Below are positions 7,735-17,403 of a stretch of 64,000 nucleotides of DNA, one piece after another. Made by a program: the position numbers and the translations under genes. The stretch is from Idiomarina sp. (GTDB taxonomy: Bacteria; Pseudomonadota; Gammaproteobacteria; Enterobacterales; Alteromonadaceae): the NCBI GenBank assembly GCA_022565355.1, contig JAIUMU010000003.1, positions 307,989-371,988 on the forward strand, given 5' to 3'. Position 1 is the stretch's first letter. The number at the start of each line of letters is the position of its first letter. A model generated the notes under the pieces. That model worked only from the letters and a program-made list of their open reading frames with translations, ran no database searches and had not been told where the DNA came from.

Positions 7735-9078
7735 CTATTCTGCGTAAGCAGCCGCTATTTCTGCCAATTTTGCCGCTATATCACTCCGCGTGTAAATACG
7801 CCCTGCGGCAATCACAAGTTCGGGCTCATATAGTGTATCGAGCTGCTCAAGCGGGTTCTCTCGCACCAGTAAAATATCGGCTCGGCTACCTGCTTTAATG
7901 GTACCGAACTGATCATAAGCACGGAAGTATTCGCCCACGCGCTCTGTACCCGAGCGAATAATATCGTAATTACTCATACCTGCAGCGGCCATCAACGGCA
8001 GCTCTCTGCGCAGTGATAAGCCCGGCACACTGAACAGCTGCGGTGCATCAGTACCCAGCAAAATCTCAACGCCCTCTTCGTACATAATGGCCAACAACCG
8101 CATCCGATTTTCTTGCTGTTGCTGAGCCGATTCGCCACCGAAATAGTTGCTGCGAGGATCATCTAGGTAATTCAGCCAGCCTTGGCGCACTGCCTGCGGT
8201 ACATACTGCAATTCAGGATAAGCCCGCAGCGCCTCTGCATCACCAGCACCGATAATGGTTTGCCATAATGCCTGAGTAGGTACCACTCCCACGTTGTGAG
8301 CACGAGTAAAACGCGCTAGTTCACGCAACTGGGCATCGGTTACCGGATTCTCTAAACCATCAATCGCAGCTAAATAGCCATCAAGATGATCAACCGTTCG
8401 CGTGCCCAATATAATGGCGTGGTGAATACCCACATCGTCGGGGATATGGCCAGCAAAATCAATGCCCTGAGCCTTCGCTTCAGCCGCTAATGCTTGGTAC
8501 TGTGGCAGAGTTAAGCCTGGATGTATTTTCAATAAATCCCACCCTTCTTGCACATGCTCCTGTACACGCAGCCGCGCTCGATGCGGGTTCTCTACAGTAT
8601 TACTATTAAAGCTAGGGCCCGCTAAATACAGAGTAGGCCCGTGCCGAGTACCTGCAGCAATGTCGGTTTTCAGTTGCAGTTGATGGGGATGCCCTAGCAT
8701 ACCGCGAACCGTGGTTACGCCACCGGCTAAGTACAGATACAGCACATCATCTAAATAACGCTCTGGAACCCCGGTAAACGAACGCAGCGGTGGCACATGG
8801 CCATGCATTTCTGCGAGCCCCGGCAACAAATAATTACCGCCACCATCGATACGTTGCGCATGCTCAGGAATGGCTACCGAGCCTTGCGCGCCGATAGCGA
8901 TAATTCTATCGCCCTCAATCACAACGGTTTGTGAGCGCTGAATTGCCTCGCCATGTTCTGGCTGCATGCTCAGCACGTGCACATTTTCAACCGCTACTAC
9001 GTTATCCGTTGCCGAGGCAAGGCCTACCCAGCCCGCCGCCATTAATACAACGCATAGGATACGAATCGTTTTTAGCAT
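7735..9078 (-). CDS. Secreted metal-dependent amidohydrolase
   Basis: A 447-aa amidohydrolase-superfamily enzyme. I start it at the ATG at 9078, nine bases after AGAGGAG; a longer in-frame start adds 16 non-conserved residues before the signal peptide MLKTIRILCVVLMAAGWVGLASA. The metal-binding motif His-x-His is at about residues 92-94 (AEMHGH), other candidate ligands are in DFAGHIPDD and TVDHLDG, and the Asp in LLGTDAP is the usual late ligand. The family includes imidazolonepropionase-like and prolidase-like hydrolases of periplasmic peptides or lactams. Substrate cannot be set from sequence. Convergent with the hydrolase at 7154. Confidence 0.88.
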   Translation of the reverse strand: MLKTIRILCVVLMAAGWVGLASATDNVVAVENVHVLSMQPEHGEAIQRSQTVVIEGDRIIAIGAQGSVAIPEHAQRIDGGGNYLLPGLAEMHGHVPPLRSFTGVPERYLDDVLYLYLAGGVTTVRGMLGHPHQLQLKTDIAAGTRHGPTLYLAGPSFNSNTVENPHRARLRVQEHVQEGWDLLKIHPGLTLPQYQALAAEAKAQGIDFAGHIPDDVGIHHAIILGTRTVDHLDGYLAAIDGLENPVTDAQLRELARFTRAHNVGVVPTQALWQTIIGAGDAEALRAYPELQYVPQAVRQGWLNYLDDPRSNYFGGESAQQQQENRMRLLAIMYEEGVEILLGTDAPQLFSVPGLSLRRELPLMAAAGMSNYDIIRSGTERVGEYFRAYDQFGTIKAGSRADILLVRENPLEQLDTLYEPELVIAAGRIYTRSDIAAKLAEIAAAYAE

Positions 9079-9150
9079 ATTTACGGCTCCTCTCACTGTG
9101 CAAAAACCTCTTATAGGCGTTTGCAATACGCGCCTGCCCCTAACTATAGT

Positions 9151-10041
9151 TCATTTATGCTGGGTGTTCTGTTCGGTGTTCTGCAAATTGCTGTGCGCAG
9201 GCTCAGATGCGCTGCCGCTAGTTGCTAGCACATGAGCATGAATCGCCCCAATCTGCTCCTGCAGCTCCGCTACATGTTCGCGCAACCAATGAATATCCGC
9301 AGCCTCGCCCTCACCTGATTCTAAAGAGAGAGCTGCGCTCTCCTTTTGCATTACTTCTAACACGATACCTATCATCATGTTTAGAAAGATAAACGCACTG
9401 AGAAAAATAAAGCTTATGTAATACAGCCAGCTCCATGCATGCACTTCCATGGTTTCGTACATAATCGAGGTCCAGCTCTCAAACGTGGCCACACGGAACA
9501 AGGTGAGCATGGCCGTCGTAATGTTTTCCCAGTAAAACGGATTGATCTCGCGGAAGATGAAGCTGCCCACCGCTCCGTAGATATAGAAGATAATGAACAT
9601 AAATAAGGCAACATAACCCATGCGCGGCAATGCTTTTAAGAACGCGTTCATCAACATGCGTAATTCAGGAACAATGGATACCAAACGTAATACACGAAAT
9701 ACGCGCAATAAACGGGCAAGCAATATACTTTGGCCGCCATCTACCGGTATTAAGCTAGCCACCACAATCACAAAATCAAAGATATTCCAGCCGGATTTAA
9801 AGAAGTTTATAAAGCGCCGCTCGGCAAGCATGCGAATGGCAATTTCCACCACGAAGAAAATAGTTACTGCCCAATCGAGCACATCCATAATGCGAGTAAA
9901 GCGTGTGGTTTCTTCGTAGGTTTTTGCTCCCACTACTAGAGCAGAAAACACGATAATCACCACTACTACCAGCTCGAACACCTTATTACTTCGTAAACGT
10001 TCAAAAGCGGCTTGCCAGCTTTTGTAATCACTTCTATCCAT
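9151..10041 (-). CDS. Bacterial voltage-gated sodium channel (NavBac type)
   Basis: A single-domain six-helix channel of 296 aa that would assemble as a tetramer. S1 is about 21-40, S2 51-72, S3 85-100, the S4 voltage sensor carries arginines at three-residue spacing (LLARLLRVFRVLRL, 107-120), S5 141-163 and S6 203-231. The selectivity filter is TFESWTS (186-192), the bacterial Na+ type (TLESWAS in NaChBac) with Phe for Leu; the Glu that sets Na+ selectivity is kept. The C-terminus has the expected acidic neck and a short coiled coil (about 249-272). It is divergent from the Mrp sodium/proton antiporter operon, consistent with a linked Na+ cycle. Confidence 0.93.
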   Translation of the reverse strand: MDRSDYKSWQAAFERLRSNKVFELVVVVIIVFSALVVGAKTYEETTRFTRIMDVLDWAVTIFFVVEIAIRMLAERRFINFFKSGWNIFDFVIVVASLIPVDGGQSILLARLLRVFRVLRLVSIVPELRMLMNAFLKALPRMGYVALFMFIIFYIYGAVGSFIFREINPFYWENITTAMLTLFRVATFESWTSIMYETMEVHAWSWLYYISFIFLSAFIFLNMMIGIVLEVMQKESAALSLESGEGEAADIHWLREHVAELQEQIGAIHAHVLATSGSASEPAHSNLQNTEQNTQHK

Positions 10042-10276
10042 TTCGCTGTACTACCTTAAAAGAGAAGAGCCGAAAATCTGCGGCGCATTCTAACAGCTAA
10101 ATAGGCACTACCGAAGCGCTCAAATTTCATGCGTAAGCGGCTAGAGTGGGCTAAATTTCAGATACTTCGCGTCGAGTTCACTTCACTGGAATTCACTATT
10201 TGTGCTAAATTAGCAAATTCGTTCGCATAGAATTGCGCTAACTTATTGATTTTTGTTGGGCTGAAGAGGAACAAGC
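10042..10276. promoter_or_regulatory. Divergent control region of the sodium channel and mrp operon
   Basis: 235 bp without a gene between two oppositely oriented Na+-related transcription units. It must hold both promoters. I see a good ribosome-binding site for mrpA (GAAGAGGAA, eight bases before the ATG) and several AT-rich stretches, but no clear operator or riboswitch. Confidence 0.6.
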
Positions 10277-12805
10277 ATGCAACTCGCCGTATTGGTGATC
10301 TATCTTGCAGCATTATTTACGCCTTGGTTATTCGTGCGTCATCAACATCGCACTGCGTATTTAATGGCATTAGTACCAGCAGCACTAACCGTTTGGTTTG
10401 CGATGCACATTCCTGAAGTTGCCGCTGGCGCAACTTTAGTACAGGAATTCCAATGGGTTCCTGGCTTGGACATCTCGTTTACCATGGTGCTTGATGGTTT
10501 ATCGTTGATGTTCGCATTACTGATATGCGGTATCGGTACCTTTGTTGTGCTCTATGCAGGCGCCTATTTAAAGGGCAATGCAGCGCAAAATCGCTTTTTA
10601 GTGGTATTGCTGGCATTTATGGGCTCAATGCTTGGCCTCGTGCTAGCGGATAATCTCATTACCCTATTTGTATTTTGGGAACTTACCAGCATTACCTCGT
10701 ATTTGCTGATCGGTTTTAATCACCAAAGTGCAGAAGCGCGAAAAGCAGCTTTGCAAGGTTTGATTGTTACCGTGGCAGGCGGTTTAGCCTTGTTAGCTGG
10801 CTTCGCCATGTTAGGTATGATGGCTGGCTCCTTCTCGATTCAAGAAATACTGAGCTCTTCGAGCGCCATTAATCAACATCACCTCTACAGTGCGATGCTC
10901 ATTTGCGTATTGTTGGGGGCATTTACCAAATCTGCACAATTCCCGTTCCACTTCTGGTTGCCGAATGCAATGGCGGCGCCAACGCCAGTAAGTGCTTACT
11001 TACATTCTGCAACAATGGTAAAAGCAGGTATCTATTTATTAGCCCGTTTACAACCAGAGCTAGGCGGCACGCAATTATGGATTGTAGTGCTTACTACCTT
11101 CGGTGCGGTGACCATGCTTACCGGGGCCTTCATGGCCATTCGCAGTACCGATTTGAAGAAGCTACTGGCCTACTCAACCGTAATGGCGCTCGGTACCCTA
11201 ACTCTGTTATTAGGGATCGGCACTGAACTCGCCATGCTCGCATTCGCGGCCTATTTACTAGCCCATTCCTTGTATAAAGGTGCGCTGTTTATGCTGGCCG
11301 GCATCGTAGACCACGAGGCGGGTAGCCGCGATGTTACTGAGCTCGGTGGTTTACGCAAAAACCTACCACTTACCGCATTATTGGTGGGGGTGGCGGCACT
11401 CTCACTAGCGGGCATTCCGCCTTTGTTCGGCTTTGTTGCCAAGGAATTATTACTCGAATCCATGCTCGATGGCGCCTTCCATAGCTTCATTTATGTGCTG
11501 GTCATGGTGGCGTCTATCTTTGTTGTTACCGTGGCTTCGGTAATTGCCTTACGGCCTTTCTTTGGCGCTTTCAAAGCACCGAAAGAGCGTGAAAAAATTC
11601 ATGAGCCACCAGTAGCAATGCTCGTTGGCCCAGTAATATTAGTGATACTTTCGCTGTTCGCTGGGTTAATGCCCGCCCTTGCCGGTGGCTGGATTACCCA
11701 ACCGGCATCCAATGCGGTTGCGGGCTTCACTGTGGAAGGTTATTTAGCCCTTTGGCATGGTTTGAATCTGCCATTATTGCTTTCGGCCATTAGTATTGCC
11801 GCAGGTTTAGTACTGTTTAAGTATTGGGATGCTGCGCGCAGCAAAATGAAAGTGCTCGACCCTATCGTGGCACGCGGTCCGGAACGCGGTTATTTCTGGT
11901 TTATGGATGCCATTGTGTGGGTGGCCGAGTGGCAAACTCGCAAACTGCAAAATGGTTCTATGCGTAACTATATGCGCACCATTGTGTTGGTATTTGTAGG
12001 CCTTACCGGCTACACCCTTCTTACTCGCTATCAGTTACATTGGAACTGGGATGTAAGTTTGTATTTCCACGAATTCATCGCCGTGGGCATTCTTGTAGCC
12101 GCAGGTGGCGCAGCGTGCTTAACCCATTCGCGGTTAGGCTCGGTTGCAGCAATGGGCGCTGTAGGTTTCAGCGTGGCGTTAATCTTTATTCTATTTAGCG
12201 CACCAGATTTAGGCATAACGCAAATACTCATCGAAACACTTACCGTGATTCTACTGGTATTGGTGTTGTTCCGATTACCAAGTTTCTCGAACATCTCTAC
12301 CACGCGCGAGCGTATTCGTGATGCTGCTGTGGCGCTGCTTGCCGGGGTGCTCATTACGTTCCTGATCATGATTACCATTGATGTGCAGCTCTTCGAGCCG
12401 ATCTCTGGCTACATGATAGAGAACAGCTATCCGCTGGCGCACGGCCGCAATATCGTGAATGTTATTTTGGTTGATTATCGTGCACTCGATACCTTAGGCG
12501 AGATATTCGTATTAGCGCTTGCCGCCATGGGTGTTTACGCGATGATTAAATTCAACCCAGAAACATCACCTGGCGCGAACCACTATGCCGGTACCTTGAT
12601 CTTGCCGAAGAAAGAGCTGAACGAAAAAGACATCGTGCATTCGCTCGAAGAAATTCATCAGAAAATGCTGGAAGAGCAGAATATTGTAACCGCTGGCTCT
12701 GATAACGATAGCGATGATGAAGCGGATGAAGATCCCTATACCACCGATCGCGATGAACAAAATGGTGATGACCAAGAAAGTGATAACAGGGAGCCCCGCT
12801 CATGA
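10277..12805 (+). CDS. mrpA: MrpA, large subunit of the Na+(K+)/H+ antiporter
   Basis: Largest subunit of the multi-subunit Mrp antiporter, related to respiratory complex I subunit NuoL. The 842-aa protein has about 20 membrane helices. Visible features are the antiporter Glu (FVFWELTSITSYLL, E135), the Lys residues K218 and K249 around FHFWLPNAMAAPTPVSAYLH, and the C-terminal MrpA-specific segment (NIVNVILVDYRALDTLGEIF). It ends in a very acidic hydrophilic tail (about 808-842) before the stop overlaps mrpB by ATGA. MrpA and MrpB are separate here. First of seven tightly linked mrp genes, exporting Na+ in exchange for H+. Confidence 0.96.
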   Translation: MQLAVLVIYLAALFTPWLFVRHQHRTAYLMALVPAALTVWFAMHIPEVAAGATLVQEFQWVPGLDISFTMVLDGLSLMFALLICGIGTFVVLYAGAYLKGNAAQNRFLVVLLAFMGSMLGLVLADNLITLFVFWELTSITSYLLIGFNHQSAEARKAALQGLIVTVAGGLALLAGFAMLGMMAGSFSIQEILSSSSAINQHHLYSAMLICVLLGAFTKSAQFPFHFWLPNAMAAPTPVSAYLHSATMVKAGIYLLARLQPELGGTQLWIVVLTTFGAVTMLTGAFMAIRSTDLKKLLAYSTVMALGTLTLLLGIGTELAMLAFAAYLLAHSLYKGALFMLAGIVDHEAGSRDVTELGGLRKNLPLTALLVGVAALSLAGIPPLFGFVAKELLLESMLDGAFHSFIYVLVMVASIFVVTVASVIALRPFFGAFKAPKEREKIHEPPVAMLVGPVILVILSLFAGLMPALAGGWITQPASNAVAGFTVEGYLALWHGLNLPLLLSAISIAAGLVLFKYWDAARSKMKVLDPIVARGPERGYFWFMDAIVWVAEWQTRKLQNGSMRNYMRTIVLVFVGLTGYTLLTRYQLHWNWDVSLYFHEFIAVGILVAAGGAACLTHSRLGSVAAMGAVGFSVALIFILFSAPDLGITQILIETLTVILLVLVLFRLPSFSNISTTRERIRDAAVALLAGVLITFLIMITIDVQLFEPISGYMIENSYPLAHGRNIVNVILVDYRALDTLGEIFVLALAAMGVYAMIKFNPETSPGANHYAGTLILPKKELNEKDIVHSLEEIHQKMLEEQNIVTAGSDNDSDDEADEDPYTTDRDEQNGDDQESDNREPRS

Positions 12806-13233
12806 TGAAACCAGGAACGCTGATATTGCATGCGGCGGCACGGTTTTTAGTGCCGCTCCAATTGCTTTTTTCAGTTTTTTTATTGCTTCGTGGCCACAAC
12901 GAACCCGGCGGCGGATTTATCGCCGGGCTGGTTGCTGCCGGTGCGTTTACGCTCTACCTATTTACCTTTGGGGCAGCAGTAACCCGCGATTTAATGCGTG
13001 TAGATCCACGTAATTTAATCGGTGTTGGCTTATTTATTGGCATGATTTCAGTATTCCCTGCGGTGTTACAAGGCGAACCCTTCTTAACCGCGCAATGGTG
13101 GCCGGTAATGTTACCTGGCGGCACTGAAATTAAGTTATCCACTCCGCTAATTTTTGATATTGGCGTGTATCTCACTGTGTTCGGCTCGGTAATGCTCATG
13201 ATGATTGCATTAACCGAAGCTGAAGAACGCTAA
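12802..13233 (+). CDS. mrpB: MrpB, Na+/H+ antiporter subunit
   Basis: 143-aa membrane subunit with four helices. The signature [20 protein letters not shown] (about 31-50) is diagnostic of MnhB/MrpB. Its ATG overlaps the mrpA stop (ATGA), so translation is coupled. Usual family length. Confidence 0.95.
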   Translation: MMKPGTLILHAAARFLVPLQLLFSVFLLLRGHNEPGGGFIAGLVAAGAFTLYLFTFGAAVTRDLMRVDPRNLIGVGLFIGMISVFPAVLQGEPFLTAQWWPVMLPGGTEIKLSTPLIFDIGVYLTVFGSVMLMMIALTEAEER

Positions 13234-13244
13234 CGGAGGCAGAA

Positions 13245-13592
13245 ATGGAACCAATTATGGCCATTGCGGTTGGCCTCATGTATGCAGCCGCAATTTACAT
13301 GATGTTGCGGCGCAGTATTGTAAAGCTGGTAATCGGCTTAATGCTGCTATCAAACGCAGCCAACCTGTTGATATTTACCTCAGCCGGCATGACCCGAGGC
13401 GCGCCGCCGTTAATTCCGGAAGGCTCAACAATTCCCGATGGCATCGTGGCCGATCCGTTGCCGCAGGCACTGATTCTAACCGCAATTGTAATTGCATTCG
13501 GGGTGCTGGCATTTGCCGTAGTTCTGATTCACCGGGCGTATAACATACTTCGTACCGATAACTTGGACCAGATGAAGGATACCGATACGTGA
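13245..13592 (+). CDS. mrpC: MrpC, Na+/H+ antiporter subunit (NuoK-like)
   Basis: 115-aa subunit with three membrane helices, related to NuoK of complex I. The motif [20 protein letters not shown] and the conserved [17 protein letters not shown] segment are seen. A GGAGG ribosome-binding site lies just upstream, and the stop overlaps the mrpD start (GTGA). Confidence 0.95.
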   Translation: MEPIMAIAVGLMYAAAIYMMLRRSIVKLVIGLMLLSNAANLLIFTSAGMTRGAPPLIPEGSTIPDGIVADPLPQALILTAIVIAFGVLAFAVVLIHRAYNILRTDNLDQMKDTDT

Positions 13593-15097
13593 GTTTTGAA
13601 GTAGGATTACCCATTGTTGTTCCACTACTTACCGGTGCGTTATGTGTAATGTTCTGGCGTTACAACGCCATTCAACGCGCCCTATCTTTAGTGGGCAGTT
13701 TAGCGATTTTAGCAGCAAGTATCTGGTTGCTCGTAAGTGTACTGAATGAAGGCCATGTAGTAATGCACATGGGCAACTGGGTGGCGCCATTCGGCATTAC
13801 CTTGGTAGCAGATATGCTAAGTGCCATTATGGTGGTGCTTACCGGTATGATGGCCGTGGCAATTGCCATTTATTCATTGGCCTCTGCTTCCCCTAGCCAT
13901 GAGCGCTTCGGCTACTATCCGCTAATGCATCTGTTGTTAGCAGGTGTATGTGGCTCGTTCCTTACTGGCGATATTTTCAACCTATACGTATGGTTTGAAG
14001 TAATGCTGGTAGCTTCGTTTGCACTACTCATCTTAGGTGGTGAGCGCGCGCAGATGGAAGGTGCGGTTAAGTATGTAACCTTGAACTTGGTTTCATCGGC
14101 TATTTTCCTTAGCGCAATTGGTTTGCTGTACGGCCTAGTGGGCACCTTAAACATGGCCGATATCGCAGTGAAGCTAGGTTCTGCAGAGAACCCAGGTTTA
14201 ATTGATGTAATTGCGGTGATGTTCCTTATCGCCTTCGGTATTAAAGCAGCTGCGTTTCCATTGTTCTTCTGGTTACCCGCTTCATATCACACCGGGCCAG
14301 TGGCCGTATCCGCATTGTTCGCGGGCTTACTTACCAAAGTAGGTGTGTATGCGTTGTTCCGTGTATTCACGCTGATATTCAACCAAGCACCTGAATTTAC
14401 GCATGAGTTACTGCTATGGGTAGCCGCAGGTACTATGCTTACCGGCGTTCTCGGCGCAGCGGCGCAGTTTGAGTTCCGGCGCATACTCTCATTCCATATT
14501 GTGAGCCAAATTGGTTACATGATTCTGGGCTTAGCGTTGTTTACCCCACTCGCCCTAATTGGTGGTGTGTTCTACATCATGCACCACATTATCGTGAAAA
14601 CGAATTTGTTCCTGATTAGTGGTATCACCCACCGGCTGCTCGGCACTTATGATTTAAAGAAGCTCGGGGGTATGTATAAGGCGCGGCCATTCTTAAGCGT
14701 GCTGTTCCTGATACCTGCACTATCATTAGCAGGTATCCCGCCACTATCGGGCTTCTTTGCCAAGTTCATTATTATTCGCGCCGGTGTAGAGGCTAGCGCA
14801 TGGGTAGTAACCTTCATTGCGCTACTGGTGGGCTTACTTACCCTATACTCAATGATTAAGATATGGGCAGAAGTATTCTGGAAGAAACTACCGAAAGGCG
14901 TGGATGATACAGCGCTAACCGCAGGAAAAACTTCAGGCTCATTGGTAGTGCTGTATATTCCGGTGGTGTTACTTGGTGCGTGTACCTTATTTATCGGTTT
15001 GCATGGCCAGCCCATTTACGAATTCGCCGAATATTCGGCACAGCAATTGTTGAACCCGCAAGGGTATATTGATGCTGTGCTAGGAGGTGGCCAATGA
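13589..15097 (+). CDS. mrpD: MrpD, Na+/H+ antiporter subunit (NuoN/M-like)
   Basis: 502-aa subunit with about 14 helices, homologous to the proton-pumping NuoM/NuoN proteins. Key features are the Glu in [16 protein letters not shown], the Lys in [22 protein letters not shown] and the late Lys in [12 protein letters not shown]. Starts with GTG overlapping the mrpC stop; its own stop overlaps mrpE (ATGA). Works with MrpA as the second antiporter-like module of the complex. Confidence 0.95.
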   Translation: MSFEVGLPIVVPLLTGALCVMFWRYNAIQRALSLVGSLAILAASIWLLVSVLNEGHVVMHMGNWVAPFGITLVADMLSAIMVVLTGMMAVAIAIYSLASASPSHERFGYYPLMHLLLAGVCGSFLTGDIFNLYVWFEVMLVASFALLILGGERAQMEGAVKYVTLNLVSSAIFLSAIGLLYGLVGTLNMADIAVKLGSAENPGLIDVIAVMFLIAFGIKAAAFPLFFWLPASYHTGPVAVSALFAGLLTKVGVYALFRVFTLIFNQAPEFTHELLLWVAAGTMLTGVLGAAAQFEFRRILSFHIVSQIGYMILGLALFTPLALIGGVFYIMHHIIVKTNLFLISGITHRLLGTYDLKKLGGMYKARPFLSVLFLIPALSLAGIPPLSGFFAKFIIIRAGVEASAWVVTFIALLVGLLTLYSMIKIWAEVFWKKLPKGVDDTALTAGKTSGSLVVLYIPVVLLGACTLFIGLHGQPIYEFAEYSAQQLLNPQGYIDAVLGGGQ

Positions 15098-15567
15098 CAG
15101 GGTTTATGTGGAACCTGCTGCTCGCAATCACCTGGGTAGTACTTACCGGTGATGTAGGTGGCATCAACATCTTATTCGGCTTATTGGTGGGCTATGCGGT
15201 GCTTGGCATTATGCAACGGCAAATGCCTTCGCTACGCGGCTATACACGCCGGCTACCGCGCTTGTTGCGATTCTTGGCCTTCTTTGCCAAAGAACTGGTA
15301 GTAGCGAACCTAACCGTAGCGTTCGATATTATTACGCCTGTGTGGCATATGAAGCCAGGCGTAATTGCCATGCCGCTGGAGGCGAAAACCGAGTTAGAAA
15401 TCACCATGGTGGCGAATATTATTTCATTAACACCTGGCACCTTAAGCTTGGATGTTTCCGATGATCGCCGGGTGTTATTTATCCACGCTATGTTCTTAGA
15501 TAACGAACAAGAACTACGCGATAGTTTGCAAGATATGGAGCGCCGGGTTCTTGAAATCCTGCGGTAA
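15094..15567 (+). CDS. mrpE: MrpE, Na+/H+ antiporter subunit
   Basis: 157-aa subunit with two or three N-terminal helices and a cytoplasmic C-terminal domain. The conserved block [22 protein letters not shown] and the C-terminal ERRVLEIL mark MnhE/MrpE. Overlaps mrpD by four bases. Confidence 0.94.
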   Translation: MTGFMWNLLLAITWVVLTGDVGGINILFGLLVGYAVLGIMQRQMPSLRGYTRRLPRLLRFLAFFAKELVVANLTVAFDIITPVWHMKPGVIAMPLEAKTELEITMVANIISLTPGTLSLDVSDDRRVLFIHAMFLDNEQELRDSLQDMERRVLEILR

Positions 15568-15586
15568 TCCAGAGGAGTAGCGTTAC

Positions 15587-15856
15587 GTGGAAATTATTTA
15601 TTTGATTGCATTCGGCTTGCTCAGTATATCGATGCTGCTGATTTTTATTCGCTTGTTAATAGGCCCTACCTTGCCAGATCGGGTTGTGGCCCTCGAATTA
15701 CTGGCAACAGTAGTAGTAGCAATGGCGGGTACTTATGCCATATTTACCGATCGTTCCAGCTTTATTGATGTTGCGATTGTTGGCGCGCTAACGGCGTTTT
15801 TGGCCGCTATTGGCTTTGCCCGATTCCTAGAACGTGGAGGCCCGCGCGATGATTGA
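15587..15856 (+). CDS. mrpF: MrpF, Na+/H+ antiporter subunit
   Basis: 89-aa, three-helix subunit starting with GTG eight bases after AGAGGAG. The motif GPTLPDRVVALELLATVVVA and the end AIVGALTAFLAAIGFARFLERG are characteristic. Its last codons overlap mrpG. Confidence 0.94.
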   Translation: MEIIYLIAFGLLSISMLLIFIRLLIGPTLPDRVVALELLATVVVAMAGTYAIFTDRSSFIDVAIVGALTAFLAAIGFARFLERGGPRDD

Positions 15857-16292
15857 TACCATTGTAAATTGGATTATTGCACTCTTTATGCTTACCAGCG
15901 GCATCTTCACTCTGGTAGCCGCCATTGGTATTTTACGCTTGCCTGATTTGCTTACGCGCATGCATGCGAGCACCAAAGCAGGTGCGCTGGGTGTGGCGTT
16001 AATGATGATTGCGGTAATGCTGCATTTTGGTGATTTAGTGGTAATGGCGAAGGCGCTTGCGGTAATTATGTTTATTTTAATTACCGCGCCGGTTGCGGCT
16101 CATGCCATTGGCCGTGCAGGCTACTTTGTTGGCGTGCCAATTTGGGTAAACACCGTGAAAGATGAGTTGTTTAACCGCTACGATGCCGATACCCACCGCT
16201 TGCGCAGTGGCTTAGAAACCGAAGAAGAACTAGAGGCAATGAAAACCGCCACTAAAGATAAGCCGCGCATTCGGGTAACTACGAAAAAGTAG
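15849..16292 (+). CDS. mrpG: MrpG, Na+/H+ antiporter subunit
   Basis: 147-aa subunit with three helices, last of the operon. I use the ATG at 15849, eight bases after GGAGG and overlapping the mrpF end by eight bases; an in-frame GTG five codons earlier sits on the ribosome-binding site itself. The motif AAIGILRLPDLLTRMHASTKAGALG is diagnostic (split here across residues 24-48). The C-terminus has a charged tail not found in short MrpG proteins. Confidence 0.94.
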   Translation: MIDTIVNWIIALFMLTSGIFTLVAAIGILRLPDLLTRMHASTKAGALGVALMMIAVMLHFGDLVVMAKALAVIMFILITAPVAAHAIGRAGYFVGVPIWVNTVKDELFNRYDADTHRLRSGLETEEELEAMKTATKDKPRIRVTTKK

Positions 16293-16315
16293 CATCAACC
16301 TAGCTTGCAACCATT

Positions 16316-16356
16316 AAAAATCCCGCGCGATAGCTGATTATCGGCGGGATTTTTTA
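16316..16356. terminator. Bidirectional terminator between mrpG and cysK
   Basis: AATCCCGC (16319-16326) pairs with GCGGGATT (16344-16351). A run of T follows on the plus strand and a run of A precedes it, so it can end both the mrp operon and the convergent cysE-cysK transcript. Confidence 0.85.
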
Positions 16357-16381
16357 ATTGCTCCAAGAAGCTACCCTTGCC

Positions 16382-17395
16382 TTACGGCTCCAGCTCCTGC
16401 TCGGTGAAAATATCTTTAAATAACGGTGTGCTCAAATAACGTTCCGCCGAACTTGGCAAAATCACCACGATATTCTTGCCTTGGTACTCAGGTTTCGCCG
16501 CTAATCGCACCGCCGCCACAACCGCCGCACCCGAAGAAATACCAGCTAAAATGCCTTCTTCACGCATTAAGCGATGCGCCATGGCATAGGCTTCTTCGTT
16601 GCTTACCTGCTGCGTGCCCGTAAGTAACTGCAAATCTAAGTTAGCCGGCACAAATCCAGCACTAATACCCTGAATTTTGTGTGGCGTATGCGTGAGCGCT
16701 TCGCCCGCTAGGGTTTGTGAAATGAGTGGCGAATCAGCCGCTTCCACTGTCCACATATGCACTTCTTGGTTCTGCCCTTTATTTTTCTCGGCAAAATAGC
16801 GCGCTACCCCAGTAATAGTGCCGCCGGTACCAACACCCGCAACAAACACATCTACATTACCCTGCAGGGCTACATCAATTTCTGGGCCTGTGGTGCGTTC
16901 ATGAATTGCGGGGTTCGCTGGATTATCAAACTGCTTCAAATACACATATTTTTCCGGCTCAGCCGCCATCATTGCAGCGATTTTCGCTTGCGCGCCTTTC
17001 ATGCCATTCTCTGCTGGCGTTAACACAATTTCAGCACCCAGCGCTTTCATTAATTTACGCCGTTCTAGGCTTGCAGAGCGCGGCATTACAATCGTAATGG
17101 GGTAACCCTTAGCTGCTGCAACAGAGGCCAAGCCGATGCCGGTATTGCCTGAGGTTGCTTCAATCATCACCTTGCCTGGCTGCAGCAAACCATCTTGTTC
17201 TGCTTGCTCGATTAACCCCACGCTAATCCGATCTTTTACGCTGCCGCCAGGGTTGCGGCTTTCAATCTTCGCAAACACCTTGGCTGTACTGCCTGGCGGG
17301 AGTACCCGCGAAAGCTGCACAAGTGGGGTGTTGCCGATACTTGCGGCATTATTCACAAACACGGGATTTGGAAAAACCATGTGGCTATTATCCAT
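16382..17395 (-). CDS. cysK: CysK, cysteine synthase A
   Basis: PLP enzyme that makes cysteine from O-acetylserine and sulfide. The 337-aa sequence has the PLP lysine in NPGGSVKDRIS (K54), the substrate loop TSGNTGIGL (about 80-88), the phosphate loop GVGTGGTITG (about 187-196) and ISSGAAV near the C-terminus. The length is slightly over the usual 310-325. It lies nine bp after cysE, so the two enzymes of cysteine synthesis form an operon and can assemble as the cysteine synthase complex. Confidence 0.93.
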   Translation of the reverse strand: MDNSHMVFPNPVFVNNAASIGNTPLVQLSRVLPPGSTAKVFAKIESRNPGGSVKDRISVGLIEQAEQDGLLQPGKVMIEATSGNTGIGLASVAAAKGYPITIVMPRSASLERRKLMKALGAEIVLTPAENGMKGAQAKIAAMMAAEPEKYVYLKQFDNPANPAIHERTTGPEIDVALQGNVDVFVAGVGTGGTITGVARYFAEKNKGQNQEVHMWTVEAADSPLISQTLAGEALTHTPHKIQGISAGFVPANLDLQLLTGTQQVSNEEAYAMAHRLMREEGILAGISSGAAVVAAVRLAAKPEYQGKNIVVILPSSAERYLSTPLFKDIFTEQELEP

Positions 17396-17403
17396 ACTAC
17401 ATC

